Positions 36,601 to 43,130 of a DNA stretch of 63,392 nt are shown here, in pieces. Position 1 is the first letter of the stretch; each line of letters begins with the position of its first letter. The DNA is from [Leptolyngbya] sp. JSC-1 (GTDB lineage: Bacteria; Cyanobacteriota; Cyanobacteriia; Elainellales; Elainellaceae): the NCBI GenBank assembly GCA_000733415.1, contig KL662191.1:5903038-5966429 (forward strand), read 5' to 3'. Both the position numbers and the translations under genes were made by a program. The notes beneath the pieces are model-generated. The model was not told the origin of the DNA, ran no database searches, and saw nothing but the letters and a program-made list of their open reading frames with translations.

Positions 36601-36844
36601 CCCAGCGTTGAGCCAGGGTTAGGTTCCACCACAACACGCCCAAGCTGACTGCAAACACAACGAGGCCAATGCAGCCCTGCGTGAAGAGGCGGGTGGAAAA
36701 CACCTGGACATAATTCACTTCTTGAAACCAGAAGCCTTCTGCCAGCAAAAACGTCAGCAAATCCAGCAGAACGGCCACCCCAATCGCGCCTCCAACCCAG
36801 CGGAGAATGGTTTTGTTGCTGCGCCCCAGTTGTTTGAACTTCAT
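33656..36844 (-). CDS. UPF0182 family membrane protein
   Basis: A large protein of 1,062 residues, COG1615/UPF0182, found in cyanobacteria and actinobacteria. About seven to eight membrane helices lie in the first 480 residues (the last near VLVIGFYLLLLLLLSGILPV), followed by a large extracytoplasmic part with family motifs such as NLPVPLKFDH, RRTLALTRQSFMLDQMDV, THGYGFTLSAVN, FYNREDQWRAPNE and PFTPAQRNNLIAWLAARSD. Function is unknown. A Pro/Ser-rich insertion of about 60 residues (about 360-440) sits between helices. The gene follows the gamma-glutamyltransferase gene after 20 bases on the same strand, so they may be co-transcribed. Confidence 0.92.
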   Translation of the reverse strand: MKFKQLGRSNKTILRWVGGAIGVAVLLDLLTFLLAEGFWFQEVNYVQVFSTRLFTQGCIGLVVFAVSLGVLWWNLTLAQRWAWGKPTAEQVAAIDAESRSRLTFPGHMEVRQLLPLVLLGSFMVAASLAYYGQVAISHWRPQLGLRTANLPVPLKFDHQVVWELLRSWQAQPWQLIGVAALMVLLLISPQLMLRAIAVLVSLSFALVLSEHWDKVLLGLHRLPWQQTDPIFQTDIGFFIFSLPVWELLAFWLVGLAVLTSLSVGLVYLLSGDSFNQGYFPGFSIPQFRHLCRLGGGLMLVVSISYWINRYLLLYSPQGATYGAGYTSVTISLPAYTALSLLALPIALWLLAQGFGLGGRIIEQHRHPVGNRLGDGRSYSAAGAPSSVDSSLKRRWPNWRKDNSSVQASVQAKYTLDNAGPDAPPHHNLVSPSLKRRYLRLPERISYPPSLRRVVLVIGFYLLLLLLLSGILPVAVQQMVVQPNELQLEMPYIRRTLALTRQSFMLDQMDVQTFAPDNSLSLATLQENNLTVDNIRLWDKRPLLETNRQLQRIRLYYEFPDADYDRYELPTDDGRAVQQQVLIAARELDYNAVPTAAQTWINQHLIYTHGYGFTLSAVNSVGEGGLPDYLISGIESAASDPRLRNSIPVGRPRIYYGELTNTYVMTQTQVLELDYASGSDNVYNTYDGWGGVSIGNVAQRLLYAKHLRDWRMMFTDNFTPQTKLLFRRNISERVKAIAPFLRFDSDPYLVVIDTGSKQWQHSYRPQPGIVDESHLYWIIDAYTTSNRYPYSDPLGNDFNYIRNSVKVVIDAYHGSVNFYIADPQDPIIQAWSQAFPGIFQPLDAMPTGLLRHIRYPQDFYQVQSNQLMTYHMTDPIVFYNREDQWRAPNEIYGNEQQLVEPYYLIMKLPIGDNEEFILLRPFTPAQRNNLIAWLAARSDREQYGKTLLYVFPKQELVFGLEQIEARINQDPVISERISLWNRQGSRVVQGNLLVIPIERSLLYVEPIYLVAEQTQLPTLVRVIVAYGSRIAMAETLNGALNAIFTAPPTETPILRTTEEVPLP

Positions 36845-36864
36845 GGCATTACTCTAGCCCTGCT

Positions 36865-38463
36865 TCATCCAGCATAAATGGCTCCATCGCGACGGTGATC
36901 GCCCGCACCAGAAAATTCGCCAGATAGGTTACGGGTGACGGCATGCACCCCGCCAAAAAACATGTTTTGCTGCTGCCACAGCTCAAGCTGACCATTGAAG
37001 GGAAACCGGCTCCGATTCAGGCTGAGCTGCTGATTTGCCTGACTATCGGTCGGTAAACCGGGTTCTAAGTTGAAGACGCCACCTTCCCAATGGACTCGCG
37101 GGCTGCTGACCGCCTGCTCGACGTTCATGCCAAAGTCCAGCAGATTGGAAATAACCTGCAAAATGGCGGTACGAATCCGGTTAGATCCCCCAGAACCGAG
37201 CACAATTTCCGGTTTACCCTGCCGCAGAATCATCGTTGGAGCCATCATCGATGAGATCCGGACATCAGGCTGCCAGCCATGAAACCCCTGCGGATGCAAG
37301 TCGGCTTCTCCCAGCATGTTGTTGGTCATGATGCCGGTGCCGGGAATGACATAGGAAGAGCCTTCGCCATTCGAAGTGGTGACGCTGGCGGCATTGCCTT
37401 CGCTATCGATCACACTCAAGTGGGTAGTGCTGCCCCATTTGTTGAGACTCGATATCGGCCAATCCCATTGCTGCAAGAGCTGCTGGCGATATTGGGCTAG
37501 ATGATCGGGAGCCAAAAACGTTGCGGCCACTTCAGCCTCGTAAAGATTGGCATCAAAGCCATCCCGGCGTGCCAAATTAGTCAACTGCATAACGCGGGCC
37601 AACAGGCTGAGATGTTCAGAGGAGCCGAATGACAGGTGGGAGAGGTCAATTGCTTCTAGGAGGGCTAACGCAAAGCCAATCAGGGCACCACCCGAACTCG
37701 GCGGTGGGTTGGTCAGAAAGGTGCGACTCCGATAGGTAGTGGCTAATGGCTGACGCTCGATTACCTGGTAGCGCTGAAGGTCCGATCGAGTAATATAACC
37801 GCCCTGCTCCTGACAGTCTTTTGCTAGTTGCTGGCCGATGTCCCCTTCATAGAAACCACGCACCCCTTCTTTAGCAAAGTAATGCAAGGTTTCGGCCAAG
37901 TCGGGTAGGGTAAAGCGGTCGCCGGGCTGGGGCAACCTGCCTTGGGGCGCGAACAGCCGCTGTGATGCGGGTGTGTTCAGCAAAATTGGGGCCAGAATCT
38001 TGAAACAATAGGATTGAAAGGCGCTAATTTCCACCCCAGTTTTGGCACAGTGGATCGCCGGTTCCACCACCACCGAGAGCGGCAATTGGCCCAAGCGCCG
38101 ATGCACATGCAGCAAACCACCAATCGTTCCCGGCACAGCAATTGAGCCTAGCCCGATGTGAAATTCTTGCGTGACGCTGCCAAAGTTAACCTCGACGGGA
38201 TAGAAATCAACCGTGGCCAGTTCCCGTTTGTGCTGCGGCGTTTGGGTAAAAAAATCGAACAGAATGTTGTCTCCGGTTTGGGTATGGGCCAACAGAAAGC
38301 CACCGCCTGCCGGTGAGGTAAGCGTGGGTTCCGCTACAAAGGCCGCCATCACGGCAGCCACGGCTGCATCAAAGGCATTGCCGCCCAAGCGAAACATTTC
38401 CATCCCGGCTTCCACGGTTTTGCTGTGTCCAGCAGCAATTGCCCCATGAATTTTTGAGCGCAT
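36865..38463 (-). CDS. ggt: Gamma-glutamyltransferase family protein
   Basis: An Ntn-hydrolase of 532 residues that cleaves gamma-glutamyl bonds (glutathione and related peptides). The N-terminus shows AAGHSKTVEAGMEMFRLGGNAFDAAVA and SPAGGGFLL. The self-processing site and nucleophile Thr is in STTHLSVIDSEGNAASVT, and GSGGSNRIRTAILQVI completes the family set. There is no N-terminal signal peptide, so this copy seems cytoplasmic, unlike many periplasmic GGTs. Length is normal. It is followed by the UPF0182 gene. Confidence 0.9.
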   Translation of the reverse strand: MRSKIHGAIAAGHSKTVEAGMEMFRLGGNAFDAAVAAVMAAFVAEPTLTSPAGGGFLLAHTQTGDNILFDFFTQTPQHKRELATVDFYPVEVNFGSVTQEFHIGLGSIAVPGTIGGLLHVHRRLGQLPLSVVVEPAIHCAKTGVEISAFQSYCFKILAPILLNTPASQRLFAPQGRLPQPGDRFTLPDLAETLHYFAKEGVRGFYEGDIGQQLAKDCQEQGGYITRSDLQRYQVIERQPLATTYRSRTFLTNPPPSSGGALIGFALALLEAIDLSHLSFGSSEHLSLLARVMQLTNLARRDGFDANLYEAEVAATFLAPDHLAQYRQQLLQQWDWPISSLNKWGSTTHLSVIDSEGNAASVTTSNGEGSSYVIPGTGIMTNNMLGEADLHPQGFHGWQPDVRISSMMAPTMILRQGKPEIVLGSGGSNRIRTAILQVISNLLDFGMNVEQAVSSPRVHWEGGVFNLEPGLPTDSQANQQLSLNRSRFPFNGQLELWQQQNMFFGGVHAVTRNLSGEFSGAGDHRRDGAIYAG

Positions 38464-38700
38464 ACGGAGATCAACTGAAGTTATTAACTCAAAACTGTAG
38501 CGCTAATCGGTCCAACTGCTAGCGACCAACCGGAAAGATCTGGCTTGCTGCTAGCTCGTCAGGTTAGACATGCCGCAGGTGCAATTATCAAATCAAATTA
38601 CAGGCTGCAAAACTGCTCCACCTGATACTTGCCCTCAACACCCGATCAGCCGAAGGTCGCCTGCAAGCAGAAACCACCCAGGTGAATTCAGCAAAACGGG

Positions 38701-38731
38701 TTGCCTCATTGCTCCAAATCTTTGCTATTAT
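38701..38731 (+). promoter_or_regulatory. Possible promoter of tRNA-Leu
   Basis: TTGCCT (38701-38706) and TATTAT (38726-38731) resemble -35 and -10 boxes with a 19-base spacer. Transcription would start a few bases before the tRNA. Confidence 0.4.
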
Positions 38732-38746
38732 GAGAGACTAACACTG

Positions 38747-38828
38747 GCGGATGTGGCGGAATTGGTAGACGCGCTAGATTTAGGTTCTAGTTCCTCACGG
38801 AGTGAAGGTTCAAGTCCTTTCATCCGCA
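38747..38828 (+). tRNA. tRNA-Leu (anticodon UAG)
   Basis: An 82-base type II tRNA. The acceptor stem GCGGATG pairs with CATCCGC, followed by discriminator A. The D-arm has GGTAGAC, the anticodon stem CTAGA/TCTAG encloses a loop with TAG, a variable arm (TTCCTCACGGAGTGAA region) is present, and the T-loop is GTTCAAGTC. CCA is not encoded. Confidence 0.97.
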
Positions 38829-39042
38829 TTGCCCAAAAGACGACATAGAAGACATCAATTTTTTGGTTTTTCAGCAGCTTTAGTAAGGCTGAGTTGTAAG
38901 CATGCCTTATGAGAGACCGACAGTGTCCTCTCGCAAAGGACAAAGTAAAAATAGCCTAAAACTCTGGAAAACTCTTGAAACCCTCGTCGGGTGCTGGCTG
39001 CGCTATGCTTGTTGCTAGCCGAAACCTGAATAGAAACAAACG

Positions 39043-39666
39043 ATGGTTCAAACAATTCCAGCCGATCGGGTAACGCTATATCAACTGGAGGCAGAGTTCG
39101 GTCTGCGGCAGATTGAGTCTGCGTCTGCGTTTCTAGAATGGCAGCAGGAATTGCCAGCCCTGACGCCATCAGAGCAGCAGCGGCTAGACCGAGTTAGAGC
39201 AGCCTTTGCTAACTTAACCCAGCGATCGGTTTTGGAAAACACGGTCAAACTGGCTGTAGTGGCTCCTCTACTAGATCTGGCTGGTTTGTTTTTGCCGCCG
39301 TTCTATGTCAGCACGGAAGATGAGGTGGAACTGACGGTCCAAGAAGGGGAATTAACAATTCGGGGTCGGATGGATGTGCTGGTGCTAAAAGAACAGTTTT
39401 GGCTCCTGGTGATTGAGTCTAAACGGGCAGAATTCTCACTGAAGGTAGGAATCCCCCAAGTCTTATCCTATATGCTGACAACACCAGACCACGATCGCCC
39501 GCTCTATGGACTAGTGACGAATGGCAGCAACTTTGTTTTTTTGAAGCTAGTCTGGCAAGCGAATCCTCGCTATGCTCGCTCTCAGGAGTTTGTGCTGGAA
39601 AATCCAGGAGATTTGGAACGGGTGCTTCAGGTGTTGAAACGACTCGCAGCAGTGGTAGGACAGTAA
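39043..39666 (+). CDS. PD-(D/E)XK nuclease-like protein, restriction subunit R-like
   Basis: A 207-residue protein resembling the isolated N-terminal nuclease domain of type I restriction R subunits, common in cyanobacteria as a stand-alone gene. The nuclease core is RGRMDVLVLKEQFWLLVIESK, giving the D...ExK motif, followed by a conserved Gln (IPQVLSY). No helicase motor or specificity subunit is nearby, so it is unlikely to restrict DNA on its own. A decayed DUF1156 methylase remnant follows immediately, which may mean the locus once held a larger modification system. Confidence 0.78.
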   Translation: MVQTIPADRVTLYQLEAEFGLRQIESASAFLEWQQELPALTPSEQQRLDRVRAAFANLTQRSVLENTVKLAVVAPLLDLAGLFLPPFYVSTEDEVELTVQEGELTIRGRMDVLVLKEQFWLLVIESKRAEFSLKVGIPQVLSYMLTTPDHDRPLYGLVTNGSNFVFLKLVWQANPRYARSQEFVLENPGDLERVLQVLKRLAAVVGQ

Positions 39667-39670
39667 TTTA

Positions 39671-39880
39671 TGACGAAGCGCCTAATTGAGCCGTAATTGA
39701 AGAGTGGTTGCCAATTGCCGATTTGAGCGAAGAAAGTATGCGCAAGCACCGCTCAATGACAGCTTGACCTCCCTTTACTACCTGCATGTCTAGTGGACAA
39801 GGCGGCCTTTAGTGGCTTCACGGGAAGCGGTTCTGGCCTTATTGCATCCGAAGGACAAACCTACACCGTCCCTCGGGACT
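39671..39880 (+). pseudogene. Remnant of a DUF1156 DNA methylase gene
   Basis: Starting at ATG 39671, conceptual pieces in changing frames read MTKRLIE, then IEEWLPIADLSEESM and HRSMTA, then YYLHV, stop, WTRRPLVASREAVLALLHP. This is the conserved N-terminus of DUF1156 DNA methylases, but it contains frameshifts and an in-frame TAG, and the rest of the roughly 900-residue gene is missing. It begins five bases after the preceding nuclease-like gene. Confidence 0.75.
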
Positions 39881-40312
39881 TTCTCTACAATCTCTCAGAT
39901 TCAGATACATTTGACACTTTTAAAACATCTCCCTTTGGTAGGATTTTGCTAAATTAGACTGACACTACCGACTATTGCATGAGCATTTGGGTAAACAGGT
40001 ATAGGAACTTAACCTCACAGCAATTAGAGCATCACGGTATGAATTAGAATTGTCTGTCTAAATGCATTCGCCACCTAGCCTCATCTGCCGCATTGATACT
40101 GCCATCACTCAGAAAATAGATATTCTTTAAGATGAGATTAAGGAGACGATGAGAAAGGTCTCATAAACATTGAACATAAAATTAGTGGAGACTAAGCTAA
40201 GGAAGTAGGGACAACAAGCAAATGTTTGAAGCAAATGCTTGAAGCAAATGCTTAAACAAATGTTTGCATAACTGTCCTTAAGTTGTTGATTGAAAGGAAG
40301 GGGGTTTTAGCA
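39881..40312. other. Leader region of the RiPP cassette
   Basis: About 430 bases, A/T-rich, after the methylase remnant. I find no intact gene. The block of direct repeats at 40218-40269 stands about 45 bases upstream of the precursor start. An AAAGGAAGGGGG purine run (about 40292-40303) is the likely ribosome site of the precursor, ten bases before its ATG. Confidence 0.6.
40218..40269 (+). promoter_or_regulatory. Iteron-like direct repeats upstream of the RiPP precursor
   Basis: GCAAATGTTTGAA, GCAAATGCTTGAA, GCAAATGCTTAAA stand in tandem, followed by CAAATGTTTGCAT. The CAAATG cores begin at 40219, 40232, 40245 and 40257 (spacing 13, 13, 12). They look like regulator binding sites, although promoter boxes cannot be assigned with certainty. 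Confidence 0.7.
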
Positions 40313-40510
40313 ATGGCTAACAACTTATCCGAGCTGCAACCAATCGGTTCATCTCTACTATTTGGGTCAGAGAGTTTTTTAAGCGCTCTCTCTGAAGAAG
40401 ATGAGTCGGTAATTACTGGAGGTAGAGGTTCTAATAGTAGTCGTTCGCGTCGTCGTCGCCCACGTCGTCGCCGTCGTCGTCGCCCTGCTCGGAGTGTGAG
40501 CCGGACTTAG
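40313..40510 (+). CDS. RiPP precursor peptide with double-glycine leader and polyarginine core
   Basis: A 65-residue peptide. The leader (1-37) is acidic and ends in SALSEEDESVITGG, the double-glycine form cut by C39 peptidases, with conserved hydrophobic positions before the cut. The predicted core (38-65) has 15 Arg of 28 residues in runs of four and seven broken by Pro, with six Ser, one Thr and no Cys, Lys, Asp or Glu. The frame also opens at 40283; the ATG at 40313 is preferred because the leader fits and a purine-rich site precedes it. Two 15-base units coding R-R-R-R-P (40448-40462 and 40472-40486) show how the core was extended. It is followed by a kinase-HopA1 fusion, a C39 exporter and HlyD. 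The product is unknown. Confidence 0.85.
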   Translation: MANNLSELQPIGSSLLFGSESFLSALSEEDESVITGGRGSNSSRSRRRRPRRRRRRRPARSVSRT

Positions 40511-40515
40511 AGCCT

Positions 40516-40551
40516 GAGTCAATCCATTCAATTTAGTAATTGAATTGGCTC
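40516..40551 (+). terminator. Hairpin after the precursor, possible attenuator
   Basis: ATTCAATT (40526-40533) pairs perfectly with AATTGAAT (40538-40545) around a TAGT loop, extended outward by CC/GG and GAG/CTC with small bulges. It has no T run, so it may stabilise the precursor mRNA or reduce read-through into the large enzyme gene rather than stop all transcripts. Confidence 0.5.
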
Positions 40552-40593
40552 AAGCACAGCCAAAAAACGTTAAGTCAATTCGGTTGACTGTCA

Positions 40594-40650
40594 AGAAGCA
40601 GAGGGCAGAAATGGGGTTAAAAAAGCTTTAGATTCTGTGTCTCTGCTTCT
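40594..40650 (+). repeat. 10-base inverted repeat before the modification enzyme gene
   Basis: AGAAGCAGAG (40594-40603) and CTCTGCTTCT (40641-40650) are perfectly complementary with a 37-base spacer. Together with the preceding hairpin it structures the leader of the enzyme gene. Confidence 0.55.
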
Positions 40651-40747
40651 GAAAAATTGGATAAAAACGTTGCAAGTTAACCGTCAAATTCTGCTGTTTT
40701 GTTGGGTCTATTGCTTAAATTGAAAAACTAGAATTTTGCTTAGGAAA

Positions 40748-43075
40748 ATGGTGTTCTTACTCAGTAGCCAAAACGTATTTGAATATTTGACAGTACGAGG
40801 AATTTGTGATGGAGAATCACAATCGGATAGTCAAATAGAATCGAAAAGCTGTAAGAACTTTAATTTACTAGTTCATTTAGCTGATAAGCGCCATTTTTTA
40901 ATTAAACAAGAGCCACTTGATCAGAACGGAAGCACCCATAAAGACCTACTGCATGAGTGGCAAATACATCAACTTATGAAGCAATCAGACTTGCAGTCTA
41001 TTCGTCCGCTGCTCTCCAGGATGATTGATTTCAACCTAGAGGATTCGATTGCTATTTTTGACTACCTAACCGAGTACTCTGATCTGGACGATTTTTATCA
41101 CCGGCGGCAGAGGTTTCCAGTTATGGCAGCGGCAGCTTTAGGAGCGACGGTGGCAGCCGTGCATCAAGCTACTTTGGATCGGGAGGACTATCAGCGCTGT
41201 TTAGAGCCAACGGTCACGAATTCTGACGGCGAAGCAAACGAGCAGGTTCCGGATTTGCTGTACGGATTAGAATACTTAACCTATCAACAGTTTGCCGCTG
41301 CTTCGACCGATGCGCTCAAATTCTATGAATTAGTGCAGCGCTACGAAAGTTTGATTCAGGCAATTGCTGAGCTAAACGACGCCTACGAGCCGTGCTGTCT
41401 GATCCACAATGACCTGAAGCTGAATAACGTTTTGCTGTTGCATGACTGGGAAACGGCGGCTCCGGCTACTACCCTGCCGCTGTCGCTCAACCTGAGTCAG
41501 CCCTTAATTCGCTTGATTGATTGGGAAAAGTCGGTTTGGGGCGATCCTGCCGCTGATCTGGGTGCATTGATTGCTAGCTACCTCAAACTGTGGCTAAAGA
41601 GTCTGACCGTCAAGGCAGGCATCGATTTGGATTTGGCTCTCCGTTTGGCAACTACTCCGCTAGAAAAACTGCATCGTTCCCTATCAGCCCTTACCCAAGC
41701 CTATCTAGCGCAATTTCCTCAGGTGCTGGAGCGATTTCCCGATTTCTTGGCGCGAGTGATGCGGTTCGCAGGATTTGAGCTAATTGAGGCGATCCAGGCT
41801 AAACTGCACTATCACGAACCGTTTGGCAATATTGAAATTTGCATGCTTCAGGTTGCTAAAACATTGTTATGTACGCCAACCGAGTCGATTCCAACCGTGT
41901 TTGGTCGCACTGCCGTCGAGCTACTGGCAATCGATCAGGTTGATCTATCAGAGGCAGGTGCTTCAACCAATGAACGTATACTAGCTTCTGTTAAAACCCT
42001 CGTGCCCATTTCATCAATTGAGTCGATCGCTTTTAATCCACCTTTATCGTTCGAGCAATCCTCTATTCTGGATGATCTGGTGAATCATATTCGAATTTAC
42101 CCGAATGGCTGGATAGTTCATGCCAATTACGGAAATTCAGAGTTATTTGAATCGTCGGTTTGTCTTAATCAGCTTCCCGTTAACCTACAGCATCAGTATT
42201 TAAGAATGCAACTGCGCGATTACCTGTACGATCTCTACTTTAGTGGCGAACAGGTTGCTGTTTCTATTTCAGATAGCTTCACCAAACTAGAGAACAATAC
42301 ACTGCGAGGGCTGCATTTGCCGTTTTATCAGCAGCTAGAGGCCAGCAATCATGGCGAAGGCTATTTTGATCCAGCATGGCAAGTACTAAGGCAGAAAGCA
42401 GATGGCGGTCGGGTGTTGCAGAAAGCAGGGCTAACCATTCACCTCCAGCCGGAGGACTGCGCTCATGTGCTGTCAGAATTACAGGATGCGGTAGCGCTGC
42501 GGCTGCCTGCGGGGCGGATTGAGGCCGAATTTTACATTGCAGTAGGCAATGGCGGCTGGGTGACGGAACCTGCTCTAGATCTCTACTTCAACGTGACGCC
42601 AACCGGAGCAATTCAACTGCTGGATTGCTTCACCGAGCAACTCAATCACCTCGCCATTCCATTTAGCTTCAAAGTGTTGGCCGATCCAGATGCCTATAAT
42701 CGGCTCGATGCGGCAGTTTTACAGATTGCGCAACATCAGTATGGGATGGTGTATCCGGTGCTGCAAGCGATCTATCCAAGCGTGCGCTCTCAGCTTCAGC
42801 CCGCGGTCCCGCTGTTCACTAAACCGCTAGCAGCGGGATTGGGATTGGCCGAGGAACCGGAAAGCGAACCTGCCGAGTTTGGCCTGAATCGGTTGCAGTG
42901 GGTGGCCGAGGCGCTGTTGTCTGCTTGGCGAGGAGGGGATGAGTTGCCAGCAAACCGACTGCGGGCGATCCAGCATCAATTTGCTCAACACGGTATCGAC
43001 TGGCAGCGGCCCTATCTCAACCCGCAGCGGCAGGATCACTACACTGCGTTAGATGGACAGGAAGCAAAAACCTGA
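40748..43075 (+). CDS. Kinase-HopA1 fusion, putative RiPP dehydratase
   Basis: A 775-residue two-part enzyme. Residues about 25-350 form an APH-like phosphotransferase: Lys in FLIKQE, the catalytic loop LIHNDLKLNNVLL and metal-binding LIDWEKSVWGDPAADLG. Residues about 430-770 are a HopA1-family domain: IRIYPNGWIVHANYG, LYFNVTPTGAIQLL, the FKVLADPDAYNRLDAAVL stretch and AVPLFTKPLAAGLGLAEEP. In class V lanthipeptide and thioamitide pathways a separate APH-like kinase and a HopA1-like lyase cooperate to dehydrate Ser/Thr; here they are one chain, with no separate LanX-like gene beside it. The ATG at 40748 follows an AGGA closely; an upstream TTG (40736) is in frame. Substrate and chemistry are inferred from context. 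Confidence 0.82.
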   Translation: MVFLLSSQNVFEYLTVRGICDGESQSDSQIESKSCKNFNLLVHLADKRHFLIKQEPLDQNGSTHKDLLHEWQIHQLMKQSDLQSIRPLLSRMIDFNLEDSIAIFDYLTEYSDLDDFYHRRQRFPVMAAAALGATVAAVHQATLDREDYQRCLEPTVTNSDGEANEQVPDLLYGLEYLTYQQFAAASTDALKFYELVQRYESLIQAIAELNDAYEPCCLIHNDLKLNNVLLLHDWETAAPATTLPLSLNLSQPLIRLIDWEKSVWGDPAADLGALIASYLKLWLKSLTVKAGIDLDLALRLATTPLEKLHRSLSALTQAYLAQFPQVLERFPDFLARVMRFAGFELIEAIQAKLHYHEPFGNIEICMLQVAKTLLCTPTESIPTVFGRTAVELLAIDQVDLSEAGASTNERILASVKTLVPISSIESIAFNPPLSFEQSSILDDLVNHIRIYPNGWIVHANYGNSELFESSVCLNQLPVNLQHQYLRMQLRDYLYDLYFSGEQVAVSISDSFTKLENNTLRGLHLPFYQQLEASNHGEGYFDPAWQVLRQKADGGRVLQKAGLTIHLQPEDCAHVLSELQDAVALRLPAGRIEAEFYIAVGNGGWVTEPALDLYFNVTPTGAIQLLDCFTEQLNHLAIPFSFKVLADPDAYNRLDAAVLQIAQHQYGMVYPVLQAIYPSVRSQLQPAVPLFTKPLAAGLGLAEEPESEPAEFGLNRLQWVAEALLSAWRGGDELPANRLRAIQHQFAQHGIDWQRPYLNPQRQDHYTALDGQEAKT

Positions 43076-43130
43076 TTTACTCATTATTTCTGGAGTTAGG
43101 CCTTACGGAAGTTGAGAGTACGCCAAGGAG

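Noticed and set aside
40283..40312. Longer precursor starting at 40283
   Set aside because: The extra ten residues do not fit a GG leader, and the purine-rich site stands before the ATG at 40313.
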